DNA from: a virus
Reading direction: 5' to 3' (one strand)
DNA: 37,134 bases
IMG/VR virus record: IMGVR_UViG_3300045970_000147
Span: 1-37,134 of that record
A program made the translations under genes and the position numbers. Shown in pieces: positions 5,652 to 12,460 of this stretch (position 1 is the stretch's first letter; every line of letters begins with the position of its first letter). A model generated the notes under the pieces. It was given only the letters and a program-made list of their open reading frames with translations, made no database searches and had not been told where the DNA came from.

Positions 5652-5690
5652 AGAGGGTTACAGCAATTATGCCGTAACCCTCTTTCTTTG
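5652..5690 (+). terminator. Terminator downstream of the tRNA segment
   Basis: AGAGGGTTAC (5652-5661) pairs with GTAACCCTCT (5674-5683) around a 12-base loop, followed by TTCTTT. It lies 20 bases after the CCA of the tRNA segment, so after integration it would end the transcript of the rebuilt tRNA-Gly and insulate the prophage from it. Confidence 0.75.
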
Positions 5691-5701
5691 TCAATCCCCA
5701 A

Positions 5702-5750
5702 AGTGTGACCAAAGTGTGACGAGACTTGTTTCGAGTGTGACGAGTGTGTC
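5702..5750 (+). other. Right-side integrase arm-type sites
   Basis: AGTGTGAC at 5702-5709, 5713-5720 and 5734-5741, plus AGTGTGTC at 5743-5750 (one mismatch), all in the same orientation as the left-side pair. Spacings are 11, 21 and 9 bp, about one or two helical turns. The last copy runs into the stop codon of the excisionase-like gene. Confidence 0.68.
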
Positions 5751-6054
5751 AGTACAGGGTAGGCAGTTTCGGTATCCTGGTCGGGGCGGTTTCGGGAAAG
5801 GTGTAGCATGAGGAATAAAGCCACCTGTCCACGTCTTTCTTTTTGAACTTGGTTACACTCCCTAGCTTGAAGTGTGGGAGCGTTTTAGCCATGATCTGTC
5901 GGTACACCCAGTCAGAAGACATGCCCAAGTACTCGGCCAGCTCTTTAACGCCCCACAGGGCATCCTCCGGCTCCTGAGTGGGCATCCTCGCAGCTATCAG
6001 CTTATGGAACTCATCCCGCATATACTCCTTTAACGCATCGTCAATGTAGGCCAT
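5749..6054 (-). CDS. Excisionase-like helix-turn-helix protein
   Basis: This 101-residue protein has a MerR/excisionase-type winged HTH at about residues 34-80: LWGVKELAEYLGMSSDWVYRQIMAKTLPHFKL, then KFKKKDVDRWL. This is the pattern of the excisionase-family DNA-binding domain. It sits beside attP opposite integrase, and its stop codon overlaps the outermost arm-like repeat, so a role as recombination directionality factor is likely. ATG at 6054 with AAAGGAAA upstream; its first base is the last base of the preceding stop. It could also repress integrase. Family assignment is firm for the fold, inferred for the role. Confidence 0.72.
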   Translation of the reverse strand: MAYIDDALKEYMRDEFHKLIAARMPTQEPEDALWGVKELAEYLGMSSDWVYRQIMAKTLPHFKLGSVTKFKKKDVDRWLYSSCYTFPETAPTRIPKLPTLY

Positions 6055-6272
6055 CAGTTTCCTTTCTTGGTGCGGTTGAGGTACCAACTACGCAGGTACG
6101 CGTAGGTCATAATTGTTGTAGTGAACACTCCGAGTATTGTCATCCAGAAAACAGTCCATAGGTCCTCAAAATTGAGCTTGTACGACTTACGCTCTATTAA
6201 GTATGCAATGTAAAATCCTAGAGTAGGGATGAAGCCTGCGGCGATCCATAATGCGGCGAAAGTCAAAAGCAT
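6054..6272 (-). CDS. Small membrane protein with two predicted helices
   Basis: A 72-residue protein with two hydrophobic helices (residues about 2-26, LLTFAALWIAAGFIPTLGFY, and about 40-60, WTVFWMTILGVFTTTIMTYAY) and a basic C-terminus (LNRTKKGN). The ATG at 6272 has AAAGGAGA upstream. Its stop overlaps the excisionase-like start by one base, so the two are coupled. No family was recognised. Confidence 0.6.
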   Translation of the reverse strand: MLLTFAALWIAAGFIPTLGFYIAYLIERKSYKLNFEDLWTVFWMTILGVFTTTIMTYAYLRSWYLNRTKKGN

Positions 6273-6281
6273 GAGTCTCCT

Positions 6282-6461
6282 TTAGTTGGTGTAGTTGTCT
6301 TTGGCCCAGCCCTTCCCTATCAGTTGGAAGTTGGGGGAAGATACTGCGCGTTTCATCTCTGCCCCACAGTGGGAGCAGACGACAAGGCGGGTATCGGAGT
6401 ATGGTTGAATCTTGTCCTTGGTGTCTTTACAGTATGGGCAGTCGTATTGAAACATCGGCAT
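6282..6461 (-). CDS. FmdB-like zinc-ribbon protein
   Basis: A 59-residue protein with the usual pattern of the FmdB-type putative regulatory zinc ribbon: MPMFQYDCPYC at the start, a second pair VCSHCG about 20 residues on, then FQLIGKGWAKDNYTN at the end. In the family the end is typically GxGWxxxDY. Start at 6461 is chosen because GGAG lies 12 bases upstream and family members begin MPxYxY; an ATG at 6479 lacks a ribosome binding site. The role of this family is poorly known. It is first in the leftward group with the membrane and excisionase-like genes. Confidence 0.72.
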   Translation of the reverse strand: MPMFQYDCPYCKDTKDKIQPYSDTRLVVCSHCGAEMKRAVSSPNFQLIGKGWAKDNYTN

Positions 6462-6501
6462 AACTATACATTTCTCCATAATTAGATTGATAGATTATAA
6501 T

Positions 6502-6517
6502 ATACACTACTGCATAT
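6502..6517. repeat. Exact 16-bp repeat, copy B (upstream of the 6461 gene)
   Basis: ATACACTACTGCATAT is the reverse complement of 4170-4185. It lies between the start of the FmdB-like gene and the rightward promoter-like boxes at 6523. An AT-rich TATAAT on the minus strand (6499-6494) adjoins it. The placement fits an operator for one or both promoters. Confidence 0.6.
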
Positions 6518-6522
6518 TTATG

Positions 6523-6551
6523 TTGACAGAATCAGGAATCCGTGATAAAAT
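6523..6551 (+). promoter_or_regulatory. Promoter-like boxes facing right with no gene downstream
   Basis: TTGACA (6523-6528), a 17-bp spacer and TAAAAT (6546-6551, five of six). An inverted pair AGAAC/GTTCT (6552-6563) covers the expected start of transcription. No rightward gene follows before 7766; a transcript would be antisense to the gene at 6631-6981. It may make a small or antisense RNA, or be unused. Confidence 0.5.
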
Positions 6552-6630
6552 AGAACCTGTTCTGCCGGAAAAAACCTAATAGGGATTTATAACTATTTAT
6601 TACTCCCCAGAAGGTACCTCCCTACCCTGT

Positions 6631-6981
6631 TTAGTGGTAGACCGGAGCAGAGAGTGACTTAGCCACGATGTACGTTTTCAACTCCTCCTGAATAACCTTC
6701 CATACTGCCACTGCTGCACCATCCATAATCTTCTTATCCCTGGCTTCCAGTTGTGCATCAGTGAAGACGTGTGCAGTGAGGATGAGTGACTCATCTCCGT
6801 TATCATCCTTATCCCATCTGTGCATGATGAGTTTCTTGTTGATGAGTATTTCCAGTAGCCCTTCCGCCACCCTACTGAACTTATCGAAGCCAGGGAGTTC
6901 CTGGAGGGTAGCCATTCCAAAGTACTTACCGAAGCCCTTGGTTCTGTAGTGTCCGAAGTAAACGAGGTTGTCTGTCTGCAT
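6631..6981 (-). CDS. Hypothetical protein
   Basis: A 116-residue soluble protein of unknown function (MQTDNLVYFGHYRTKGFGKYFG...). The ATG at 6981 has AAGGAG upstream; a longer frame from 7077 has no such site. It has a mixed alpha/beta look, an acidic centre (RWDKDDNGDE) and a helical C-terminal third. It stands alone between two short gaps in the leftward region. No family was recognised. Confidence 0.6.
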   Translation of the reverse strand: MQTDNLVYFGHYRTKGFGKYFGMATLQELPGFDKFSRVAEGLLEILINKKLIMHRWDKDDNGDESLILTAHVFTDAQLEARDKKIMDGAAVAVWKVIQEELKTYIVAKSLSAPVYH

Positions 6982-7094
6982 GTTATGCTCCTTGGTAGTT
7001 GTGTTTGCATTGTTAGTTGGTTGTGAATAGTTGAGGTGAAAGAATAACCCGTAGCTTGTGTTCTCGATTAAAAACATAACCTACGGGATGGGGG

Positions 7095-7487
7095 TTACAC
7101 CATGAATACATCCACACTCACCGCTATCAGCGGTAGGACTAGGGCTTTAGGGTGTGGACAGATATGCGCAGTTTCTCTGTTTATGCAGGCCATGCAACCT
7201 GGATAGGATTGTGGCGCGTAGGCGTAACACGGCCATATGGGAGGTTTACACATCCCCGAAGTAATGATGGTAGAAGCTATCGCTAGGTATTGAGTGCGCA
7301 CATACCTGTTAATTTTTATCCTGTTCAGGTGGATAGAAAACAGGTACACAGCCGGAAACGTAAAGGTCATAATTACCAACCATACCCAAGCATGTTTCCT
7401 TAACAACACCTTGGGATTCTTAATAATGAAGTGTAAAGAAAAAATGCCCATCCCCGCAGCATAATAGTTTGCTATTGATTTTATCAT
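7095..7487 (-). CDS. Membrane protein with Cys-rich C-terminal part
   Basis: A 130-residue protein. Hydrophobic helices occur at about residues 7-24 and 34-52 (VWLVIMTFTFPAVYLFSI). A Cys/Pro-rich region follows (MCKPPIWPCYAYAPQSYPGCMACINRETAHICPHP), then a final hydrophobic stretch (ALVLPLIAVSVDVFMV). The ATG at 7487 has AGGAG six bases upstream. It is the likely target of the minus-strand promoter at 7659-7631, with a leader of about 137 bases. Function is unknown; six cysteines in a row of loops suggest metal or disulfide chemistry. Confidence 0.52.
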   Translation of the reverse strand: MIKSIANYYAAGMGIFSLHFIIKNPKVLLRKHAWVWLVIMTFTFPAVYLFSIHLNRIKINRYVRTQYLAIASTIITSGMCKPPIWPCYAYAPQSYPGCMACINRETAHICPHPKALVLPLIAVSVDVFMV

Positions 7488-7630
7488 ACCAGCTCCTGCC
7501 TAATATATCCCATCAAAATCCTTGAGTATCCTACTCCCTTACTGAGTAGAGTCAATAGCGTATACAACATTTCTGCATTATTATCTTCTACTTTCTAATG
7601 TAACTATCTTGTAACATTCACTTTAGACTA

Positions 7631-7659
7631 AGTATACACCACAAACTCGATTTTGTCAA
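7631..7659 (-). promoter_or_regulatory. Consensus promoter facing left
   Basis: On the minus strand, TTGACA (7659-7654) is followed by a 17-bp spacer (ending GTGGTG) and TATACT (7636-7631). It drives the 7487 gene and perhaps the genes after it. Its leader contains a small hairpin (CTACTC at 7531-7536 with GAGTAG at 7544-7549). It is divergent from the promoter at 7701, with 41 bp between the two -35 boxes. Confidence 0.82.
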
Positions 7660-7700
7660 CCCCTTATTTTCATTTATTTACGATTTTTTCATTATGGCCC

Positions 7701-7729
7701 TTGACAAATTAGCAATCGTGTGGTATACT
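7701..7729 (+). promoter_or_regulatory. Consensus promoter for the packaging/structural operon
   Basis: TTGACA (7701-7706), a 17-bp spacer ending in TGTGG, then TATACT (7724-7729). The leader carries GAGGAGG (7754-7760) before the ATG at 7766. I see no comparably strong promoter between here and 33807, so it may serve the whole late region. Confidence 0.86.
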
Positions 7730-7765
7730 ATTAAAAGTTGAATAAAACGTAATGAGGAGGTTGGC

Positions 7766-8263
7766 ATGGCGGAACCGAACATGAGTCTTGCAGTTATCGG
7801 ATCGGAAGCTTTTGAGCTGGCAGAGTTTGAGCTTCCCGTAAGCACCAAACCCGCCGCCCCTATCCTATGGTCTATACAGAAGTATGAAGTAGCGCAGATG
7901 GTAGCGATGAAGGGGCTGTCTCGTAAGGAGATCAGCAAAGTAACTGGTGTTCCCTTGGCGACCATTACTCGCTGGCTATCGAATGGAGAGTTCACCGAGT
8001 ACATCAACAAGATAATCGTAGAGTCGGCTACCTTGGCTAAGGCTAAGCGGTTGCAGTTCTTGACCAAGGTGTTGGATGCTCGTATGGAAGAGGCAGAACT
8101 GAATGGTGACTTTGCCGGGGCCTCTAAGAAGGACACTCTCGATGTCATCAGTGAGCTTAGAAAAGAAACTGAAGGTGAAGACAAGCAGGAGGAGTCGAAC
8201 TACATGAAGCTGTTCGAGAAGCTGATCGACAAGACGCAGACTATTCAGGTGATTAACCAATGA
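7766..8263 (+). CDS. Terminase small subunit-like protein
   Basis: A 165-residue protein whose N-terminal half carries a homeodomain-like HTH (MKGLSRKEISKVTGVPLATITRWLSNGEFTEYI) of the kind found in phage small terminases of the phBC6A51 type. A helical oligomerisation-like region and an acidic C-terminus (RKETEGEDKQEE) follow. The small terminase binds viral DNA at the packaging start and recruits the large terminase. First gene after the promoter at 7701; the large terminase gene is 1.15 kb downstream. Its stop overlaps the next start (ATGA). The HTH fit is clear and the role follows from position. Confidence 0.74.
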   Translation: MAEPNMSLAVIGSEAFELAEFELPVSTKPAAPILWSIQKYEVAQMVAMKGLSRKEISKVTGVPLATITRWLSNGEFTEYINKIIVESATLAKAKRLQFLTKVLDARMEEAELNGDFAGASKKDTLDVISELRKETEGEDKQEESNYMKLFEKLIDKTQTIQVINQ

Positions 8264-8661
8264 CGGAGACGAGAGACTTTAGTGGACAGACTGGAGCGTT
8301 TCCAGCGCACAAGGTAAAGAAAGATAATAGCAATCTGTACAAGTACAACTCAGACCTATCTAATGCTATAAAGAACAAGTCCTCTCGGTACAGCTCTTAC
8401 TGCATAATAGACCAGATAGATGATGAAATGCTGGAGGAAGTTTGCGGTTATTCTGAAGATCAGGGCATAGATATCCTTATGGATTTCAAAGAATTCTCTA
8501 AAAGATTATCTGATAGGGACAGTACAATCTTATACCTGTACCTATTCTCCAACGAGACTAACCAAGACATAGCAGACGCTGTAGGACTAAGTAGGCAGTG
8601 GGTTCATTACGTCCTTAAGCGTCTTACCAAGTCGTTTGCTAGGTTTTACATTCCTTCATAA
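8260..8661 (+). CDS. Sigma-factor region 4-like DNA-binding protein
   Basis: A 133-residue protein. Residues about 80-130 look like sigma70 region 4: EFSKRLSDRDSTILYLYLFSNETNQDIADAVGLSRQWVHYVLKRLTKSF. The earlier part has no visible region 2, so it is not a complete sigma factor; it may activate late transcription or resemble small phage regulators with this fold. Its start lies in the stop of the small terminase gene (ATGA), so it is made along with it. Its position between the two terminase genes is unusual. Confidence 0.62.
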   Translation: MTETRDFSGQTGAFPAHKVKKDNSNLYKYNSDLSNAIKNKSSRYSSYCIIDQIDDEMLEEVCGYSEDQGIDILMDFKEFSKRLSDRDSTILYLYLFSNETNQDIADAVGLSRQWVHYVLKRLTKSFARFYIPS

Positions 8662-8735
8662 AATAAACTTTACAGAATAAGCCTCGTATGGGACAGACTT
8701 ACTTTATGTAGGACTATACTTTCACGAGGTAATCC

Positions 8736-9164
8736 ATGAAACACTACTTCACGCAGTTTCTGAATAAGATCGGGAATACTCCGGGGATGGTGTTTAGGAT
8801 GTACCTAGCAGCAGTCCTTTTTCAGTTTTCTATGCTCAGCTTCGCCTCGATACACACTCCCAATACCAACTCCGCAATACCATTCCTAGATAACATAGCC
8901 GACACTCTCTTCGTAGCTAAGTATTGGTGGGGAGTGGCCAGTCTCGCTGCTTCTTGTGGTATGTTGTTTCGGTACAAGTTAAAGGCTTGGCCTGCTGGAG
9001 TGTTAACCGCTGACCTTCTAGCAATCGCGTCATTTGGCTTCTTAGGTTACGACTACGCCACAGACAAACCCCCTGTGTTTGCAGGCAGTATCCTCGCAGT
9101 AACTTCGGCTGTATTTTTGATAGGGGGGATATTAGATGAAAGAAGAAGAGAGGGACTTAAGTGA
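8736..9164 (+). CDS. Membrane protein with four predicted helices
   Basis: A 142-residue protein with hydrophobic helices near residues 18-38, 60-80, 88-108 and 112-135. The ATG at 8736 follows CACGAGG. It overlaps the next gene by 29 bases. Its position between the small and large terminase genes is unlike standard lysis or head genes. It may be a phage-membrane accessory or an early-acting holin-like protein; there is no clear family. Confidence 0.58.
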   Translation: MKHYFTQFLNKIGNTPGMVFRMYLAAVLFQFSMLSFASIHTPNTNSAIPFLDNIADTLFVAKYWWGVASLAASCGMLFRYKLKAWPAGVLTADLLAIASFGFLGYDYATDKPPVFAGSILAVTSAVFLIGGILDERRREGLK

Positions 9165-9405
9165 TGTGCATCATTATATGCACAGTACGGTAGTAGATCG
9201 CCTTGATAAACTAGAGGAACACTACGAAAAGTTAGTGGAACCTGAGTCAGGAATACTAGCTAAGACTAGACAGAGCCTATCGGAGGAGTCTGCTTCCGGC
9301 ATCAATAGAGTAGATATGAAATTAAACTGCATCCTAGGGTTTATCTTGACCTCGGTAATTGGGATAATCATTACCATCTTGATGAAGAAGCTAGGGTTGT
9401 CATAA
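9136..9405 (+). CDS. Coiled-coil protein with C-terminal membrane anchor
   Basis: An 89-residue protein with an acidic, helical N-terminal 60 residues (VDRLDKLEEHYEKLVE...), then one hydrophobic helix (CILGFILTSVIGIIITILM) and a short basic tail. The shape resembles XhlA-type phage membrane proteins, but the resemblance is only in layout. The ATG at 9136 overlaps the end of the upstream membrane protein, which suggests they act as a pair. The large terminase start follows ten bases after it. Confidence 0.56.
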   Translation: MKEEERDLSDVHHYMHSTVVDRLDKLEEHYEKLVEPESGILAKTRQSLSEESASGINRVDMKLNCILGFILTSVIGIIITILMKKLGLS

Positions 9406-9414
9406 GAGGTACCT

Positions 9415-10935
9415 TTGTCATCCCTAGACGAAAAAAGCCCACAGATACTGCAATACTTCAAGCTAAAAGGAAAACTCAATACCTACGCATTCATAGACCA
9501 TCTTAAGTCGGTACCCAGCATTCGCATAACCCCCCACTCAGGACAGATGAGCATCATAGATGCCTACGAGGAAAGGATTCCTCCGACTGGTGATGCTCTC
9601 GCTATGGGCTTGGACTTCGAGTATAAGTACCGATTCCTCGTAGCGGCTTGTGGTAGGCGGTTTGGTAAGTCTGTGGTAGCGTCTTTGTTAGGGGCTGAAG
9701 AGTTACTCATCCCCTACTCTAAAGTTCTCATTTGTAGTTACACCCTAGATAACTGCGAGGTTATCTTTAAGCATATCCGGTCCATCATCAAGGGTCTGGG
9801 TGTAGAAATAACGATGGATAGGACGAAAGACCTCGAACTGGAACTGGTAAACGGTTCCACCTTGAGAGTAGCGTCTATCGACAACGTAGAGTCTAAACTA
9901 GGAACCGCAGTCTCGTTATTGATCGTAGATGAAGCCAAGCTTTTTCACCGGTCGTTGTACGAGACTATTTTGTTACCTATGACTCTTGACTACTACCCCT
10001 ACTCGCGCAGCATTTTGATTAGTAGTCCTCAGACCGGATGGTTTGAGTCGTACTACAATTACGGGCAGTCTCTATTGAGCAAGTGGGAACGCTACTGGTC
10101 GCTTAGTTTGCCGTCCAGCACCAACCCTACGCTGCCTAGAGGCTATCTGGCTGAGATGGAAGCCACCACACCGCCTGATATTTACGCCCAGGAGTATCTC
10201 GGGCTGTTCACTTCGGCGGCTGGATTGGTATGCCGGGAATTTTCCGAAGACAACATCTACGATCCTGCTGAATACGAGATGTTCGATACTTGGATGGCTG
10301 ACGGCAACACAGTCTTCCATACCATAGATAGCGGGTATTCCCATTACTTTGCAGGGTTGCACATCATGTATGTGGAAGAGATTGATACGTTCTTTGTCTT
10401 CCATGAGTACCAGAAGAATAAAACGATCACCCAGATTCATGCTGACAACATCAACTCCTACGAGCTTGCGCACAACATACCAGTTGCTCTCAGGTATGCC
10501 GACCCTGCTGCTTCTCAGCAGATAGCAGACTTTGTAGAGTTCGACCTGTACTTCAACAAGTCCCTGAAGAATCTTAGAGAGACCATTACCTGCATCAACA
10601 CATTGTTCTTCCAGCTCAGCTCCAAGACAGGATTACCAAGGCTGCTGATAAGCAAGGAATGCCCTGAGCTGCTTCGACAAGTTCAAACAGTTCAATGGAA
10701 GGAAGACGCAGACGAGCAGACTAGGGAGAAGAACTCTGCCGGAGTCAAGCCGTTTAAGGCTGACCTAGATCAACGTACCGACTGGGACATGTTCGACGCA
10801 TTCCGCTACGGGATGTTTAGCTATATGCAGAATAGTATGGTGTCAATCAGTTCGATAGACATGGACTCTGGACCGGAAGAAGAGGTAGACCCGTACGTGG
10901 ATATGATGGCGAAACAGGGCTACTTCAAACTATAG
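9415..10935 (+). CDS. terL: Terminase large subunit
   Basis: A 506-residue packaging motor and nuclease. ATPase: Walker A around residues 79-86 (CGRRFGKS), Walker B at about 168-174 (LLIVDEA), coupling motif ISSPQT near 202. Nuclease: acidic residues in HTIDSGY (about 302), YADPAA (about 361) and DWDMFDAFRYGM (about 456-467). It converts ATP hydrolysis into DNA movement through the portal and cuts the concatemer. The start appears to be a TTG at 9415 with AAGAGG upstream; the next in-frame ATG lies well inside. The stop overlaps a possible GTG start of the portal gene. Confidence 0.95.
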   Translation: MSSLDEKSPQILQYFKLKGKLNTYAFIDHLKSVPSIRITPHSGQMSIIDAYEERIPPTGDALAMGLDFEYKYRFLVAACGRRFGKSVVASLLGAEELLIPYSKVLICSYTLDNCEVIFKHIRSIIKGLGVEITMDRTKDLELELVNGSTLRVASIDNVESKLGTAVSLLIVDEAKLFHRSLYETILLPMTLDYYPYSRSILISSPQTGWFESYYNYGQSLLSKWERYWSLSLPSSTNPTLPRGYLAEMEATTPPDIYAQEYLGLFTSAAGLVCREFSEDNIYDPAEYEMFDTWMADGNTVFHTIDSGYSHYFAGLHIMYVEEIDTFFVFHEYQKNKTITQIHADNINSYELAHNIPVALRYADPAASQQIADFVEFDLYFNKSLKNLRETITCINTLFFQLSSKTGLPRLLISKECPELLRQVQTVQWKEDADEQTREKNSAGVKPFKADLDQRTDWDMFDAFRYGMFSYMQNSMVSISSIDMDSGPEEEVDPYVDMMAKQGYFKL

Positions 10936-10952
10936 TGGCAAAGGACGCCTAC

Positions 10953-12422
10953 ATGGATAAAGATAAGCTGAGTAGCTTATTCTTCAGGAAGCCCACTATC
11001 GTTCCAGACGTGTGTGTGTTCTCTTCTGAAGAAAAGCAGTTGATAGATTACAACCAGAAAGAAGATAGGTCCCAACCGATTGTCTTCGCAGGTATTGGTC
11101 GGACTACCTACGCTTCAGGAATTCCTCCTGCGATTTACGACAACTCTATTTCGGCTGCAAAAGGTTTCCCTATCGTATATGGCTGCATTTCTGCCATATC
11201 GGAAGCAATAGCCGGACTCGGAGTAAAGGTTTACGAACTACAGGGTGGTCAGAAGATTGAAGTTCTCGATCATCCCTTCTACCAGATGTTTGCCAATCCG
11301 AATCCCTGGCAAGGCTCTTTCGAGTTCATGGAGCAGCTCCAGCAGTCTTTGGATGTAACAGGAAACTGCTTCATATCCAAAGAGGTTGTAGCGGGTGCCT
11401 TGGAGTTCTACATCCTACCTTCTAAGTATGTAGCCATCACCCCTGACCCTAAGCTGAAGATTAAAGAATACATCTTCTACATCAACGGTCAGAAGGTTAT
11501 CTACAAGCAAGAAGAGATCATTCACATCAAGTACACGAACGTGGATGACCCCTACTTCGGCATGCCGCCGTTGTCCACGGCTACCGATATCATCACCTTC
11601 GAGAAGAATCGAATCAAGTTCTTGAATCAGTTTTTCGTGAATGGCGCAATCCCTGTAGGTGTTCTGGAAACAGAACAGAACCTTGGGGAGCCGTTGCTGA
11701 AGAAGCTCAGAGGTGAGTGGTCAACCATCCACCAAGGTGTCAACAACAGTCACAAGATGGCTATCCTTCAGAGTGGCCTTAAGTACAAGGCTATTGCGTC
11801 ACCTATCAAGGATCTGGATTTTACCGGCCTTAAGAAGTTGTCCAAAGACGACATCCTGACCATCTTCAAAATCCCAGAGTCTATTCTTGGGAGCCAGGAC
11901 GGAACCGGCTCTTCTGAAGGTAAGGCAGCTATCACCGCTTTCTGGAGACAGTGCCTCATACCTCGTATCAAGCGTATTGAAAGCAGCCTGAATCGTGGGC
12001 TTAAACTTGACATATTCGCCAACGGCACCTTCTGCTTTGAGTTCAATCTGAAAGATGTAGTCGCCCTCCAGGACGATAAGCGAGAAATAGCAGACTACCT
12101 TGAGAAAATGGTAGGTGCCTCGATCATGAAGCCAAATGAGGCACGCGCTATCATTGGTCTTCCGAGGGATGAAGACCCATACGCGGATCAACTGTTGGTA
12201 AGCAACTCATTCTTCGGGTCGGCACTCATGCCTGTCTCGGATGCACTAAATGGCGGGGCAGGCAGTACTACTGAGAAGCCTGCGGCTAAGCCTGCTAAAG
12301 CTACTGATCCTGCTGTTCCCCCTGCTGCTAAGAAACCCACTGGAAAACCAGTACCTGCCGTTCCTCCAGCTAAGAAGGTTGTTCCTGCGCCTGCTAAGAA
12401 GCCGGGGGCGGCTAAACCTTAA
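10953..12422 (+). CDS. Portal protein (HK97 family)
   Basis: A 489-residue portal with typical HK97-family segments: GFPIVYGCISAISEAIAGLGVKVYE, LDHPFYQMFANPNPW, a wing region, and SKDDILTIFKIPESILGSQDGTGSSEGKAA. It forms the dodecameric ring at one capsid vertex through which DNA passes. The ATG at 10953 is preferred because AAAGGA lies seven bases upstream; a GTG at 10935 overlapping the terminase stop is an alternative that adds six residues. The last 50 residues are a low-complexity Pro/Ala/Lys tail, not typical of the family, probably disordered. Confidence 0.93.
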   Translation: MDKDKLSSLFFRKPTIVPDVCVFSSEEKQLIDYNQKEDRSQPIVFAGIGRTTYASGIPPAIYDNSISAAKGFPIVYGCISAISEAIAGLGVKVYELQGGQKIEVLDHPFYQMFANPNPWQGSFEFMEQLQQSLDVTGNCFISKEVVAGALEFYILPSKYVAITPDPKLKIKEYIFYINGQKVIYKQEEIIHIKYTNVDDPYFGMPPLSTATDIITFEKNRIKFLNQFFVNGAIPVGVLETEQNLGEPLLKKLRGEWSTIHQGVNNSHKMAILQSGLKYKAIASPIKDLDFTGLKKLSKDDILTIFKIPESILGSQDGTGSSEGKAAITAFWRQCLIPRIKRIESSLNRGLKLDIFANGTFCFEFNLKDVVALQDDKREIADYLEKMVGASIMKPNEARAIIGLPRDEDPYADQLLVSNSFFGSALMPVSDALNGGAGSTTEKPAAKPAKATDPAVPPAAKKPTGKPVPAVPPAKKVVPAPAKKPGAAKP

Positions 12423-12460
12423 GTGTAAATAAACACTTTTGCATACTTACGGAGAACTGA

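Noticed and set aside
8690-8720. Promoter before the membrane gene at 8736
   Set aside because: TATACT is present (8715-8720) but the upstream GGGACA is 19 bases away and weak.
12421-12440. Terminator between portal and protease genes
   Set aside because: AAGTGT/ACACTT is only a six-base AT-rich stem with a short T run; too weak to call.
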